Part shown: positions 16,870 through 23,844 of the stretch, one piece after another
Position numbering within the stretch: position 1 is the stretch's first letter
Layout: the number at the start of each line of letters is the position of its first letter
Origin: Vicinamibacterales bacterium
GTDB taxonomy: Bacteria; Acidobacteriota; Vicinamibacteria; Vicinamibacterales; UBA8438
Direction: 5' to 3'
DNA length: 54,632 nucleotides
Assembly: GCA_029940535.1 (NCBI GenBank)
Contig: JAPYUM010000010.1
Coordinates: forward strand, 1 to 54,632
Made by a program: the position numbers and the translations under genes
The notes under the pieces: generated by a model
What the model saw: only the letters and a program-made list of their open reading frames with translations
What the model was told of the DNA's origin: nothing
Database searches by the model: none

Positions 16870-17292
16870 TTACTGTGTCCCGGGCATCGGGACGGCCACG
16901 ACCTCAAGACCGTCGATGCCCGCGAAGTCGTCCGGATTGCAGGTGAAGACGGGAAGGCCGTTCGCCATCGCCGTCGCGGCGATCATCGCGTCGTAGGCTC
17001 GTGCGGCGGTCTTCCGCCCGGCCCTCCGGAGCGACGCGGCCACCGAACCAAACGCGCGCGCGGCCGGGGCGTCAAACGGCAACGGCTGGAAATCGGCCTC
17101 CGCCTGTTGCAAGTGGGCCTGGCGAGCCACCCGCTCCTCATCGCTCGCGGCGACCAGGGGCCCGACCGACAGCTCCGCGAGTGTCACGGCGGTGATGAGC
17201 GGTTCGGCGGGCAGCACGGCCTCGTCGTCGAGCCGCGGCAGCAAGATGAGCGTGCTCGTATCGAGGACCCCGCGGGGGTGCTGGGCCGTCAC
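16870..17292 (-). CDS. vapC: VapC-type PIN-domain toxin
   Basis: 140-residue PIN-domain ribonuclease. The acidic active-site residues are in place: D11 (GVLDTS), E40 (VTLAELSVG), D101 (AYDAMIAA) and D121/D122 (CNPDDF). VapC toxins cleave tRNA or rRNA when not bound by their antitoxin. The GTG start overlaps the stop of the Phd-type antitoxin by 4 bases (GTGA), a usual arrangement for co-translation. Confidence 0.87.
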   Translation of the reverse strand: MTAQHPRGVLDTSTLILLPRLDDEAVLPAEPLITAVTLAELSVGPLVAASDEERVARQAHLQQAEADFQPLPFDAPAARAFGSVAASLRRAGRKTAARAYDAMIAATAMANGLPVFTCNPDDFAGIDGLEVVAVPMPGTQ

Positions 17293-17525
17293 AGGGCTGC
17301 ATCCGTCACGTCGTCGATGTCGTCGCGGAGCGCCGCGGCATCCACGGTGGGCAATCGGCGCCAGCGTGCGAGGAGGATGGGTGCCGGCAACGGCAGACGG
17401 GGCAGCGGGCGAAGCTCGGCCACGGGGCGTCCGTCGCGTGTCACGGTCAGCGCCTCGCCGTTTGTCACGCGGTCGAGCACCTCGCCCCCGTGATTACGCA
17501 ACTCTCGAACGGTTACTTCGGGCAT
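17289..17525 (-). CDS. Phd/YefM-type antitoxin
   Basis: 78-residue antitoxin. The N-terminal Phd/YefM DNA-binding and dimerisation fold is visible (MPEVTVRELRNHGGEVLDRV, TRDGRPVAELRPL). It is followed by a toxin-wrapping tail (RWRRLPTVDAAALRDDIDDV), the pattern usually found with VapC partners. It is first in the operon; the ATG at 17525 is preceded by a probable operator and promoter. Confidence 0.85.
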   Translation of the reverse strand: MPEVTVRELRNHGGEVLDRVTNGEALTVTRDGRPVAELRPLPRLPLPAPILLARWRRLPTVDAAALRDDIDDVTDAAL

Positions 17526-17544
17526 GTCGTTAATGTATCACCGG

Positions 17545-17579
17545 TGAGACAGTTAATCCAAGGACCAGGATGTGTCTCA
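17545..17579. promoter_or_regulatory. inverted repeat and promoter of the toxin-antitoxin operon
   Basis: TGAGACA (17545-17551) and TGTCTCA (17573-17579) are perfect inverted arms 21 bases apart. On the minus strand, TTGGAT with a 17-base spacer to ATACAT gives a plausible promoter, with one arm between the two boxes. This fits autoregulation by the Phd/VapC complex. Confidence 0.5.
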
Positions 17580-17640
17580 TCGGACGGCATAAGGTGATTC
17601 GTCGGAGCCCGGTGCGCCGCGGGCCTTGAGGCCTGCGGAT

Positions 17641-17660
17641 CGCATGGCTAGAGCCATGCG
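17641..17660. repeat. perfect short inverted repeat in non-coding DNA
   Basis: CGCATGGC and GCCATGCG form an 8-bp stem with a TAGA loop. It lies in the 17.53-17.77 kb stretch, where no gene was found. It may be the remnant of a dispersed repeat. Confidence 0.4.
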
Positions 17661-17743
17661 CCACAGAGGCAGAGCGGGAGCATGGCCGTCGTCAACGGGC
17701 TTCCTCCAGCAGGGCCTCGATCAGCAAATGCACGTGGACCCGA

Positions 17744-17749
17744 TATAAT
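17744..17749 (+). promoter_or_regulatory. TATAAT -10 box before the kinase relic
   Basis: A perfect TATAAT ends 20 bases before the ATG of the broken kinase gene. No -35 consensus is seen. It is probably the old promoter of that gene. Confidence 0.4.
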
Positions 17750-17769
17750 CCGACGACTTTCTAGCACCC

Positions 17770-18048
17770 ATGCCCCTCACATCGCGCGCGCGACACGAAG
17801 CTCGACCGCGACGTGGCACTGAAGGTGCTGCCCGACGCGTTCAGCCCAGACCCCGACCGCCTGTCGCGCTTCGAGCGCGAAGCGAAGGTGCTCGCCTCGC
17901 TGAACCATCCGAACATCGGCAGCATCTATGGGCTGGGCTCGAAGAAGCAGAGGGGGGCACGTTCAACGCGCGCGTCCTCGAATTGATCGCGGGCCCGACC
18001 CTGCGGACCGCATCGCGCAGGGACCGATCTCGCTCGATGAGCAGCTAG
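17770..18048 (+). pseudogene. Ser/Thr protein kinase relic
   Basis: It starts like acidobacterial Pkn2-type kinases (ATG, MPLTS), then jumps directly to ARDTKLDRDVALKVLPDAF. About 25-30 codons holding the glycine-rich ATP loop are missing and the frame changes. The next part is good kinase sequence with the VALK lysine and RFEREAKVLASLNHPNI to IYGL. Then come two further frame changes (GTFNARVLELIAGPTL in one frame, DRIAQGPISLDEQ in another) and an end before the catalytic loop. With an internal deletion, frameshifts and loss of the C-terminal half, it is dead. The rest of 17526-18075 holds the operator, the hairpin and the TATAAT box described separately, and nothing else recognisable. Confidence 0.8.
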
Positions 18049-18075
18049 GCGGCAGTAGGAATTGGGGTCATAGGT

Positions 18076-19797
18076 ATGGATGAGCGGAAGCTGGCGATGA
18101 ATCGGCGACGGTTCCTCGCCGGTTTGTCGGCCGCCGGGGTCGGGTCGACGCTGTTGCCCGGGGCGCTCGTGGCGGTGGCCCAGGACGCCGACGAGATCAC
18201 GGTCGAGATGCTCGATGCGGCGCAGCGGGTGGCGGGGCTCCACTTCGGTCCCGATGAGCTGCAGCGGATTGTGGGTCGACTGAACCGCCCCGGTGGAAGC
18301 GGCCCCGACGTGGAGACGTTGCGCGCGGCGGATCTCGGCAACGGCGCCCCGTCGGCGCTGGTGTTCAACCCGGTTCCGCCCGGGATGACACTGCCCACCG
18401 AACGGCACCCGATGCGGCGTGAGAGGGTGGCGGTCTCGCGCCCGGCCAGCGACGAGACGTTGGCGTTTCTGCCGGTCACCCATCTCGCGACGTTGGTCGA
18501 GACCGGTCAGGTCACCTCGTCGGAACTGACCGAGCTCTATCTGGGTCGGTTGAAACGCTACGACCCCACCCTGCATTGTGTCGTGAGCTATACCGAGGGA
18601 CTGGCTCGCGCGCAGGCGACGCAAGCGGACGAGGAGATCGCGGCCGGACGGTATCGGGGACCGCTGCACGGGATTCCGTGGGGGGCCAAGGATCTGTTGT
18701 CTGTGCGTGGGACCCAGACGACGTGGGGGGCCTCGCCGTATCGTGACCAGGCGCTCGACACCGACGCCACGGTGTATAGCCGGCTGACCGCCGCTGGCGC
18801 GGTGCTGGTAGCCAAGCTGTCGATGGGGGCCCTGGCATCCGGTGATCGATGGTTTGGCGGACGCACGCGGAATCCGTGGAACCCGACCCAGGGGTCGAGC
18901 GGGTCGTCGGCGGGCCCCGGGGCGGCGACGGCGGCCGGATTGGTCGGGTTCGCCATCGGGACGGAGACCCGCGGGTCTATCGTGTCGCCCTCGTCCCGGA
19001 CCGGCGTCACGGGGCTCCGTCCCACGTTCGGTCGCGTGAGCCGATACGGCGCCATGACCTTATCGTGGAGCATGGACAAGATCGGGCCGATGTGCCGCGC
19101 CGCCGAGGATTGCGCGCTTGTGCTCGATGCCATTCAGGGCCCGGATGGCCAGGACAACACCGTGCTCGACGTCCCGTTCAATTGGGACGCCAGCTCCGAC
19201 TTGACACAGTTGAAAGTCGGGTACCCCCGGTCCGCCTTCGAGGAGGCGATCGAGGACAACGAGCGGACTCCGGACCGGGTGGCCGGGCTGCGGCGGATTC
19301 AGTCGAACAATCGGGACGCGCTCGACGTCGTCCGTGGGCTCGGCGTGCAGGTCGTACCGTTCGACCTGCCGGATCTCCCCGCGTCCGCCATCGGGTTCAT
19401 CCTGAGCACAGAGGCGGCCGCGGCCTTCGACGCGCCCACCCTGAATGCGATGCTCGACGGCATGCGCGAGCTGCCTGAGCAAAGCCGGTGGCCGGATAGC
19501 TTCCGGGCTTCCCGGTTTGTGCCGGCGGTCGAATATCTACAGGCCAACCGCCTGCGCATGCAGTTCATCGAGGCGGTGCACGAGGCACTGGGCGATCTGG
19601 ACCTGTTCATCGGCAGCCATGTGTCCCTGACCAATCTCACCGGACATCCGGAGGTGAGTCTGCCCAATGGGTTTCATCGAGGGTCACCCACCAGTCTGCG
19701 GCTCACCGGCAAACTGTTTGGCGAGGCGGGGTTGCTCCGACTCGCTCACGCCTATCAGGCTGCTACCGCCCACCACCTGCAGCATCCGATCCTGTGA
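18076..19797 (+). CDS. Tat-exported amidase (amidase signature family)
   Basis: 573-residue member of the amidase signature family (GatA-like fold). A twin-arginine signal (MNRRRFLAGLSAAGVGS) sends it to the periplasm. After about 130 residues of N-terminal extension comes the amidase core with the catalytic lysine near K205 (IPWGAKDLL), the cis-serine region (QGSSGSSAGPGAATAAG) and the nucleophile near S301 in TETRGSIVSP. The last is a variant of the usual TGGSIR, with arginine in place of glycine. It hydrolyses an amide of unknown identity; with no GatB/GatC it is not the tRNA amidotransferase. The ATG at 18076 is used; the ATG at 18097, starting right at the RR motif, is an alternative. 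Confidence 0.85.
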   Translation: MDERKLAMNRRRFLAGLSAAGVGSTLLPGALVAVAQDADEITVEMLDAAQRVAGLHFGPDELQRIVGRLNRPGGSGPDVETLRAADLGNGAPSALVFNPVPPGMTLPTERHPMRRERVAVSRPASDETLAFLPVTHLATLVETGQVTSSELTELYLGRLKRYDPTLHCVVSYTEGLARAQATQADEEIAAGRYRGPLHGIPWGAKDLLSVRGTQTTWGASPYRDQALDTDATVYSRLTAAGAVLVAKLSMGALASGDRWFGGRTRNPWNPTQGSSGSSAGPGAATAAGLVGFAIGTETRGSIVSPSSRTGVTGLRPTFGRVSRYGAMTLSWSMDKIGPMCRAAEDCALVLDAIQGPDGQDNTVLDVPFNWDASSDLTQLKVGYPRSAFEEAIEDNERTPDRVAGLRRIQSNNRDALDVVRGLGVQVVPFDLPDLPASAIGFILSTEAAAAFDAPTLNAMLDGMRELPEQSRWPDSFRASRFVPAVEYLQANRLRMQFIEAVHEALGDLDLFIGSHVSLTNLTGHPEVSLPNGFHRGSPTSLRLTGKLFGEAGLLRLAHAYQAATAHHLQHPIL

Positions 19798-19840
19798 TCT
19801 GGCTGGGCACGAGAACATTAACAGGCTTGTTTTCAATGAC

Positions 19841-19876
19841 TTACATGTCCTGTCGGCGGTTACATAACTATTACAT
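19841..19876. promoter_or_regulatory. three TTACAT repeats in an AT-rich island
   Basis: TTACAT occurs at 19841, 19860 and 19871, in an AT-rich patch between the amidase and desaturase genes and 90-125 bases before the desaturase start. It may be a regulator's operator and/or the desaturase promoter. No regulator family is identified. Confidence 0.4.
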
Positions 19877-19964
19877 CTGAAAGCGTGCGGACCACGACCC
19901 GGCCTGGTAGGCTTGGGGCACGTTGCGTCCCCGTCGGGTGGGCGTGCCTGCAGAAGGAGAGAGC

Positions 19965-20831
19965 GTGACCACGACGGAACTCAACTTCAACGATCGCAGC
20001 AAGGTGAGCTGGGTCACCACGATCGCGTTCGCCATCTTCCACGTCCTCGCGGTGGTCGCCTTGTTCTACACGACCTGGCAAGCGGTCGTGGTGGCCCTGG
20101 TGCTGCACTGGATCTGTATCAGTTGGGGCATCGGGATGGGGTATCACCGACTCCACACCCACCGGTCCTATACGGTGCCGAAGGCGATCGAGTATCTCTT
20201 TGCGGTTTGCGGGACGATGACGCTGCAGGGTGGCCCGATCTTCTGGACCGCCGTGCACCGGATTCACCACCAGCGTTCCGACAAACCGGGTGATCCCCAC
20301 ACGCCCCACGACGGCAGATGGTGGGCGCACATTCTCTGGACCATCTTCGGCGAGGAGATGCACTCGAACACCGAAGTCACGGGCAAGTATGCGCCCGACC
20401 TGATGAAGGACCCCTTCTACCGGGCGTTGAACAGCTGGCACTGGGTGCCGCTGGTGGTGCTTGGTCTGGTATTGCTCGCCATCGGCGGGTTGCCGTGGGT
20501 GCTCTGGGGCATCTTCCTCCGGGTGACCGTCGGACTGCACTGCACCTGGCTGGTGAACTCGGCGACCCATCTCTGGGGGAAGCGTCGGTTCCAGACCAGT
20601 GACGATTCGAAGAACAACTGGTGGGTCGCGGCGCTGACGTTCGGCGAGGGGTGGCACAACAACCACCACGCCTATCCGAGATCGGCCAAGCATGGCTTCG
20701 TGTGGCGGGAATTGGATATCAGCTGGCTTCAGATCCGGTTCCTTGCGTGGCTCGGCCTGGCCCGGGATCTCCAGGTGCCTACCGCCAGCCAGATCGCCAA
20801 CAAGACACTGCCGCTCGAAGAGGCCGCCTAA
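19965..20831 (+). CDS. acyl-CoA/fatty-acid delta-9 type desaturase
   Basis: 288-residue membrane desaturase of the di-iron histidine-box type. The three boxes are H61-R-L-H64-T-H66, HRIHH (98-102) and HNNHH (231-235), with two pairs of hydrophobic segments around them. The order and spacing match the delta-9 acyl-CoA/acyl-lipid desaturases that introduce a double bond into saturated fatty acids for membrane fluidity. The GTG at 19965 is chosen because it follows GAAGGAG by 6 bases; the longer frame lacks a ribosome site. Confidence 0.9.
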   Translation: MTTTELNFNDRSKVSWVTTIAFAIFHVLAVVALFYTTWQAVVVALVLHWICISWGIGMGYHRLHTHRSYTVPKAIEYLFAVCGTMTLQGGPIFWTAVHRIHHQRSDKPGDPHTPHDGRWWAHILWTIFGEEMHSNTEVTGKYAPDLMKDPFYRALNSWHWVPLVVLGLVLLAIGGLPWVLWGIFLRVTVGLHCTWLVNSATHLWGKRRFQTSDDSKNNWWVAALTFGEGWHNNHHAYPRSAKHGFVWRELDISWLQIRFLAWLGLARDLQVPTASQIANKTLPLEEAA

Positions 20832-20899
20832 CCGCCACGGGGCTATCCTCCCTTTCGTCGCTCCGCCCTCGCCGCCCGCGGACAGGCTATCCTTATCCC

Positions 20900-21811
20900 A
20901 TGGATCGCTCTGGCGGCACGCGCAAGCGCGCTGTGCTTCTCGTCTGGCTGCTCGGGGCCGGGCTGATCGCGGTCGCGGTCGGGCTCAACATCAGTTTCAT
21001 CGTGGTCAACTTTCGCCGGGGCCTGCTGCTGCTGGCCGGGGTGGTCGGCTTCGCGGTGCTGATTGGCGGGCTGGTGCTCACCACCGTGTTTCTCATTCGT
21101 GAGATCCGTAAGAGTGAGCAACACGATGCCTTTATTCATGCCGTCACGCATGAACTCAAGACCCCTCTCGCGTCTATCAAGCTCTATCTCCAAACGATGC
21201 GTCAGCGGGAGTTTCCGCCCGAGAAGCGGCACGAGCTGATTGACACGATGCTCGAGGACTCAGACCGATTGCAGCAGACCATCGACCAGATTCTGCTGGT
21301 GGGGAAGACCGGCGCGGCCCGGCGTGTCGACAACCCGACGGATGTGGACGTGTCCGACATCGTCCGCGAGTGCGTCGCATTGGCGGGACGGCGGCACCAT
21401 CTGGTGGACGGCGAGGTGCGGCGCGTGGACGACGCGCCGCACGGAGCCTTCGTCGTCAAGGGCGACCGCGAGGAACTGGTGGCGGCGGTGACCAACCTCG
21501 TCGACAACGCCATCAAGTATTCCGGCGAAGGGGTGCGGGTCGGGGTGGAGGTGGCGCGCATGGGGGCCAAGCGGGTCGCCATCAGCGTGCGCGATCAGGG
21601 CATCGGCATCACCCGCCAAGAACTGAAGCGCGTGTTTCGTCGGTTCTACCGTCTACCGGCGGCGCTGCAGTCACGGGTGCGGGGGACCGGCTTGGGGTTG
21701 TCCATCGTGCGGGCGGTGGCGCGGCGCCACGGTGGGCGCGCGTATGCGGAGAGTAGCGGGGCCGGGAAGGGCAGCACCTTCACGATCGAGCTTCCGTTGA
21801 AGTCATCATGA
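20900..21811 (+). CDS. two-component sensor histidine kinase
   Basis: 303 residues. Two membrane helices (about 11-34 and 41-64) enclose almost no periplasmic loop, so it probably senses the membrane itself or a partner protein. HisKA follows with H84 in VTHELKTPLASIK, then HATPase_c with NLVDNAIKYS, RDQGIGIT and GTGLGLSIVRAVARRHGG. It is first in an operon with a response regulator whose ATG overlaps its stop. The ATG at 20900 is chosen because the basic N-terminus and first helix start there. Confidence 0.9.
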   Translation: MDRSGGTRKRAVLLVWLLGAGLIAVAVGLNISFIVVNFRRGLLLLAGVVGFAVLIGGLVLTTVFLIREIRKSEQHDAFIHAVTHELKTPLASIKLYLQTMRQREFPPEKRHELIDTMLEDSDRLQQTIDQILLVGKTGAARRVDNPTDVDVSDIVRECVALAGRRHHLVDGEVRRVDDAPHGAFVVKGDREELVAAVTNLVDNAIKYSGEGVRVGVEVARMGAKRVAISVRDQGIGITRQELKRVFRRFYRLPAALQSRVRGTGLGLSIVRAVARRHGGRAYAESSGAGKGSTFTIELPLKSS

Positions 21812-22560
21812 ATCGGGTGCTGATCGTCGAGGACGAGGAACACCTCGCCGCGGGATTGCGGCTGAACCTGGAAGCGGAGGGGTTTGTCGTCGAGGTCGAG
21901 GAAAACGGCCAGGTCGCGCTGGACCGGTTGACCTCTGATGCGGACCGGTTCGACGTGGTCCTGCTGGACGTGATGCTCCCGGGGCTGGACGGGTTCGCGG
22001 TGGTCCGTCGGCTCCGTGAGGCCGGGCGGTTCGTGCCCGTGATGTTGTTGACCGCCCGTTCCCATGCCGACGACGTGCTGGCCGGGTTCGAGGCAGGCGC
22101 GGACGACTACCTGCCCAAACCGTTCGACCTTCCGATTCTGTTGGCACGCGTGCAGGGACTGCTGCGGCGCAAGACCTGGCTCCTCAGTCACGCCGCGAGC
22201 GGACCCGAGGAGTTGGAGGAGTTCGCGTTCGCCGGGAAGCGGATCGATTTTCGCGAACAGATGCTGTATTGGGACGGCACGACGCAACCGCTGACGTTGA
22301 TGGAGGCGACCCTGATGCGCTACTTCGTGCGCCGGGCCGGACACACCGTCTCCCGGAAGGCACTGCTCGAAGAGGTCTGGGGTGTTCGTGAAGACACCGA
22401 CACCCGCACCATCGACAATTTCATCGCTCGCCTGCGCCGGTATCTCGAAGCGGAGCCGTCGCATCCGAAGCATCTGCAGACGATCCGGGGCGTGGGCTAC
22501 CGTTTCGTGGCCGAGCCGGACCAGGTGGAGACACGCGGAAGCGCGGGTCCAGGGTCCTGA
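21808..22560 (+). CDS. OmpR/PhoB-family response regulator
   Basis: 250 residues. The receiver domain (1-120) has the acidic pocket ED at 8-9, phospho-acceptor D54 (VLLDVMLPG), T82 and K104 (DDYLPKPFD). A winged-helix Trans_reg_C domain follows (about 150-240, with SRKALLEEVWG and RTIDNFIARLRRYLE, ending IRGVGYRF). It is the DNA-binding output of the kinase upstream (4-base ATGA overlap). The targets may include the two genes behind it, a membrane protein and the selenoprotein, but no binding site was identified. Confidence 0.92.
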   Translation: MNRVLIVEDEEHLAAGLRLNLEAEGFVVEVEENGQVALDRLTSDADRFDVVLLDVMLPGLDGFAVVRRLREAGRFVPVMLLTARSHADDVLAGFEAGADDYLPKPFDLPILLARVQGLLRRKTWLLSHAASGPEELEEFAFAGKRIDFREQMLYWDGTTQPLTLMEATLMRYFVRRAGHTVSRKALLEEVWGVREDTDTRTIDNFIARLRRYLEAEPSHPKHLQTIRGVGYRFVAEPDQVETRGSAGPGS

Positions 22561-22562
22561 GG

Positions 22563-23198
22563 ATGCGCGCGCTGGCGAAGGTCGGGATCGGGGCGGCGGC
22601 GCTGCTGGTCGTGGCGTGGCTGTTCGTGTCGACGCTGCAGGACACGATTGCCGAACCATACGATGTCGACGACAGCGTGTTCTCGGGCTGGGCGCTGGTG
22701 TCACGCCCGCCGGCGCCCCGGGCTCTGGTCGGGCTAGGTCTCCGTCCCCCCCAGCGACTGTCTCCGGGGCTCTTCGACGAGCTGTTTGCCCGGACGATGG
22801 CCTCGTTGACGACGCCGGGCGATGCCGTCCTGCCAATCGTGCTCTCCGGCGAGCTGCAGGGCGAGCTCGGTATCGTGCTGCCGCCGGACGAGATGTTGGC
22901 GGCCGCGCGGGACGCTGGGCTCGACCGCGTCTCGTTGCGGCCCGTCTGTATGGCGGTGAAGCGAGAGCCGTTCATGGGCCGCACGCGCGAGTTCTTCTTC
23001 GTCGTGGTTGACGCCCCGGAGCTCGTAGCGTTCCGGGCCCGGCTCAGCGCCATGGCGGCCGAGCGTGGCGTCGCCGATGCGCTGAACGATCCGACGTTCG
23101 AGTTCGTCCTTCCCGTGGCCGCATCAGACGCCGAGTTCGACACCTGGTGGCCGCTGGTCGTGGACCGCGAGACCGACTGCCAGGCGCCCGTGGAATAG
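22563..23198 (+). CDS. membrane-anchored protein of unknown function
   Basis: 211 residues with one N-terminal hydrophobic helix (residues 9-24), so it is anchored or secreted. The rest shows no motif I recognise. It has two cysteines (one in RPVCMAVKREPF, one in the C-terminal TDCQAP) and a region ELQGELGIVLPPDEMLAAARDAGL. It begins 2 bases after the response regulator stop, and the ribosome site of the selenoprotein gene overlaps its stop codon, so it belongs to the same operon. It may be a partner of the redox protein that follows; this is inferred from position only. Confidence 0.7.
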   Translation: MRALAKVGIGAAALLVVAWLFVSTLQDTIAEPYDVDDSVFSGWALVSRPPAPRALVGLGLRPPQRLSPGLFDELFARTMASLTTPGDAVLPIVLSGELQGELGIVLPPDEMLAAARDAGLDRVSLRPVCMAVKREPFMGRTREFFFVVVDAPELVAFRARLSAMAAERGVADALNDPTFEFVLPVAASDAEFDTWWPLVVDRETDCQAPVE

Positions 23199-23208
23199 GA
23201 GGACAAGC

Positions 23209-23844
23209 ATGCCCGAGACCACCGTGCTTCAGGTGTTTACCGACTTCGTGTGACCGTGGTGCTATCTCAGTACCGGGCGTATTGAGCGACTACAGCAGGC
23301 CTACCATCTCGATCTGCGATGGGTCTTTTTCCCGTTGCATCCGGAGACCCCCGAGGACGGACGTCCGCTCGATGAGTTGTTTGCCGGACGTGGCTATGAC
23401 CTGGAGGCGATGCACGCGCGGATGCAAGGGTTGATGGATGCCGAGGCGCTGCCCTATGGTCGCCGCACGCATACCTACAACAGCCGTCTCGCGCAGGAAC
23501 TGGCCAAGTGGGCCGATTCCCGGTGCGAGGGGGGTCGGTTGCACCACCTGACCTATCACGCGTATTTTGCCGAGGGACGCAACATCGGCGATCCGGGCGT
23601 GCTCGCCGACCTGGCGGACGCGGCCGGGCTCCCGGTCGACGAGGCCCTGGTGGTGCTCGACCAGCGAACATGGCGAGACGCCGTGGATGCCGATTGGGCG
23701 ATGTCATCGCGCTCCGGTATCACTGGCGTCCCGACGTTCGTAGCCGGTGGCCGGCAGGCCGTCGGTGCCCAGCCCGAATCGGTCCTGCGTGGACTGCTGG
23801 ACGCCGCGGACGCCCAGCCGCGTCTCGAGGACACGAGCCCCTAG
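23209..23844 (+). CDS. DsbA/FrnE-like oxidoreductase, selenoprotein (UPWC)
   Basis: The ATG at 23209 lies 6 bases after a perfect AGGAGG. The frame reads MPETTVLQVFTDFV, then TGA (23251-23253), then PWCYLSTGRIERLQ, and stays open to TAG at 23844, giving 211 residues with the TGA as an amino acid. In DsbA/FrnE proteins the active site is FVCPWCYL, so the TGA stands exactly for the first, nucleophilic cysteine (residue 15; C18 is the resolving one). The rest of the thioredoxin/DsbA fold is complete, including the helical insert and the cis-proline loop (GITGVPTFVAGG). A hairpin at SECIS distance follows the TGA. I read it as selenocysteine. No signal peptide is seen, as for cytosolic FrnE. Alternatives are a sequencing error or a point-mutated pseudogene. 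Confidence 0.87.
23266..23286 (+). promoter_or_regulatory. candidate bacterial SECIS hairpin (DsbA-like gene)
   Basis: CTCAGTAC (23266-23273) pairs with GTATTGAG (23279-23286) over 8 bp, with one G-U pair. The loop is CGGGC and starts 21 bases after the TGA. A small hairpin with a guanine among the first two loop bases, 16-37 bases behind the UGA, is the known general pattern of bacterial SECIS elements read by SelB. Confidence 0.65.
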
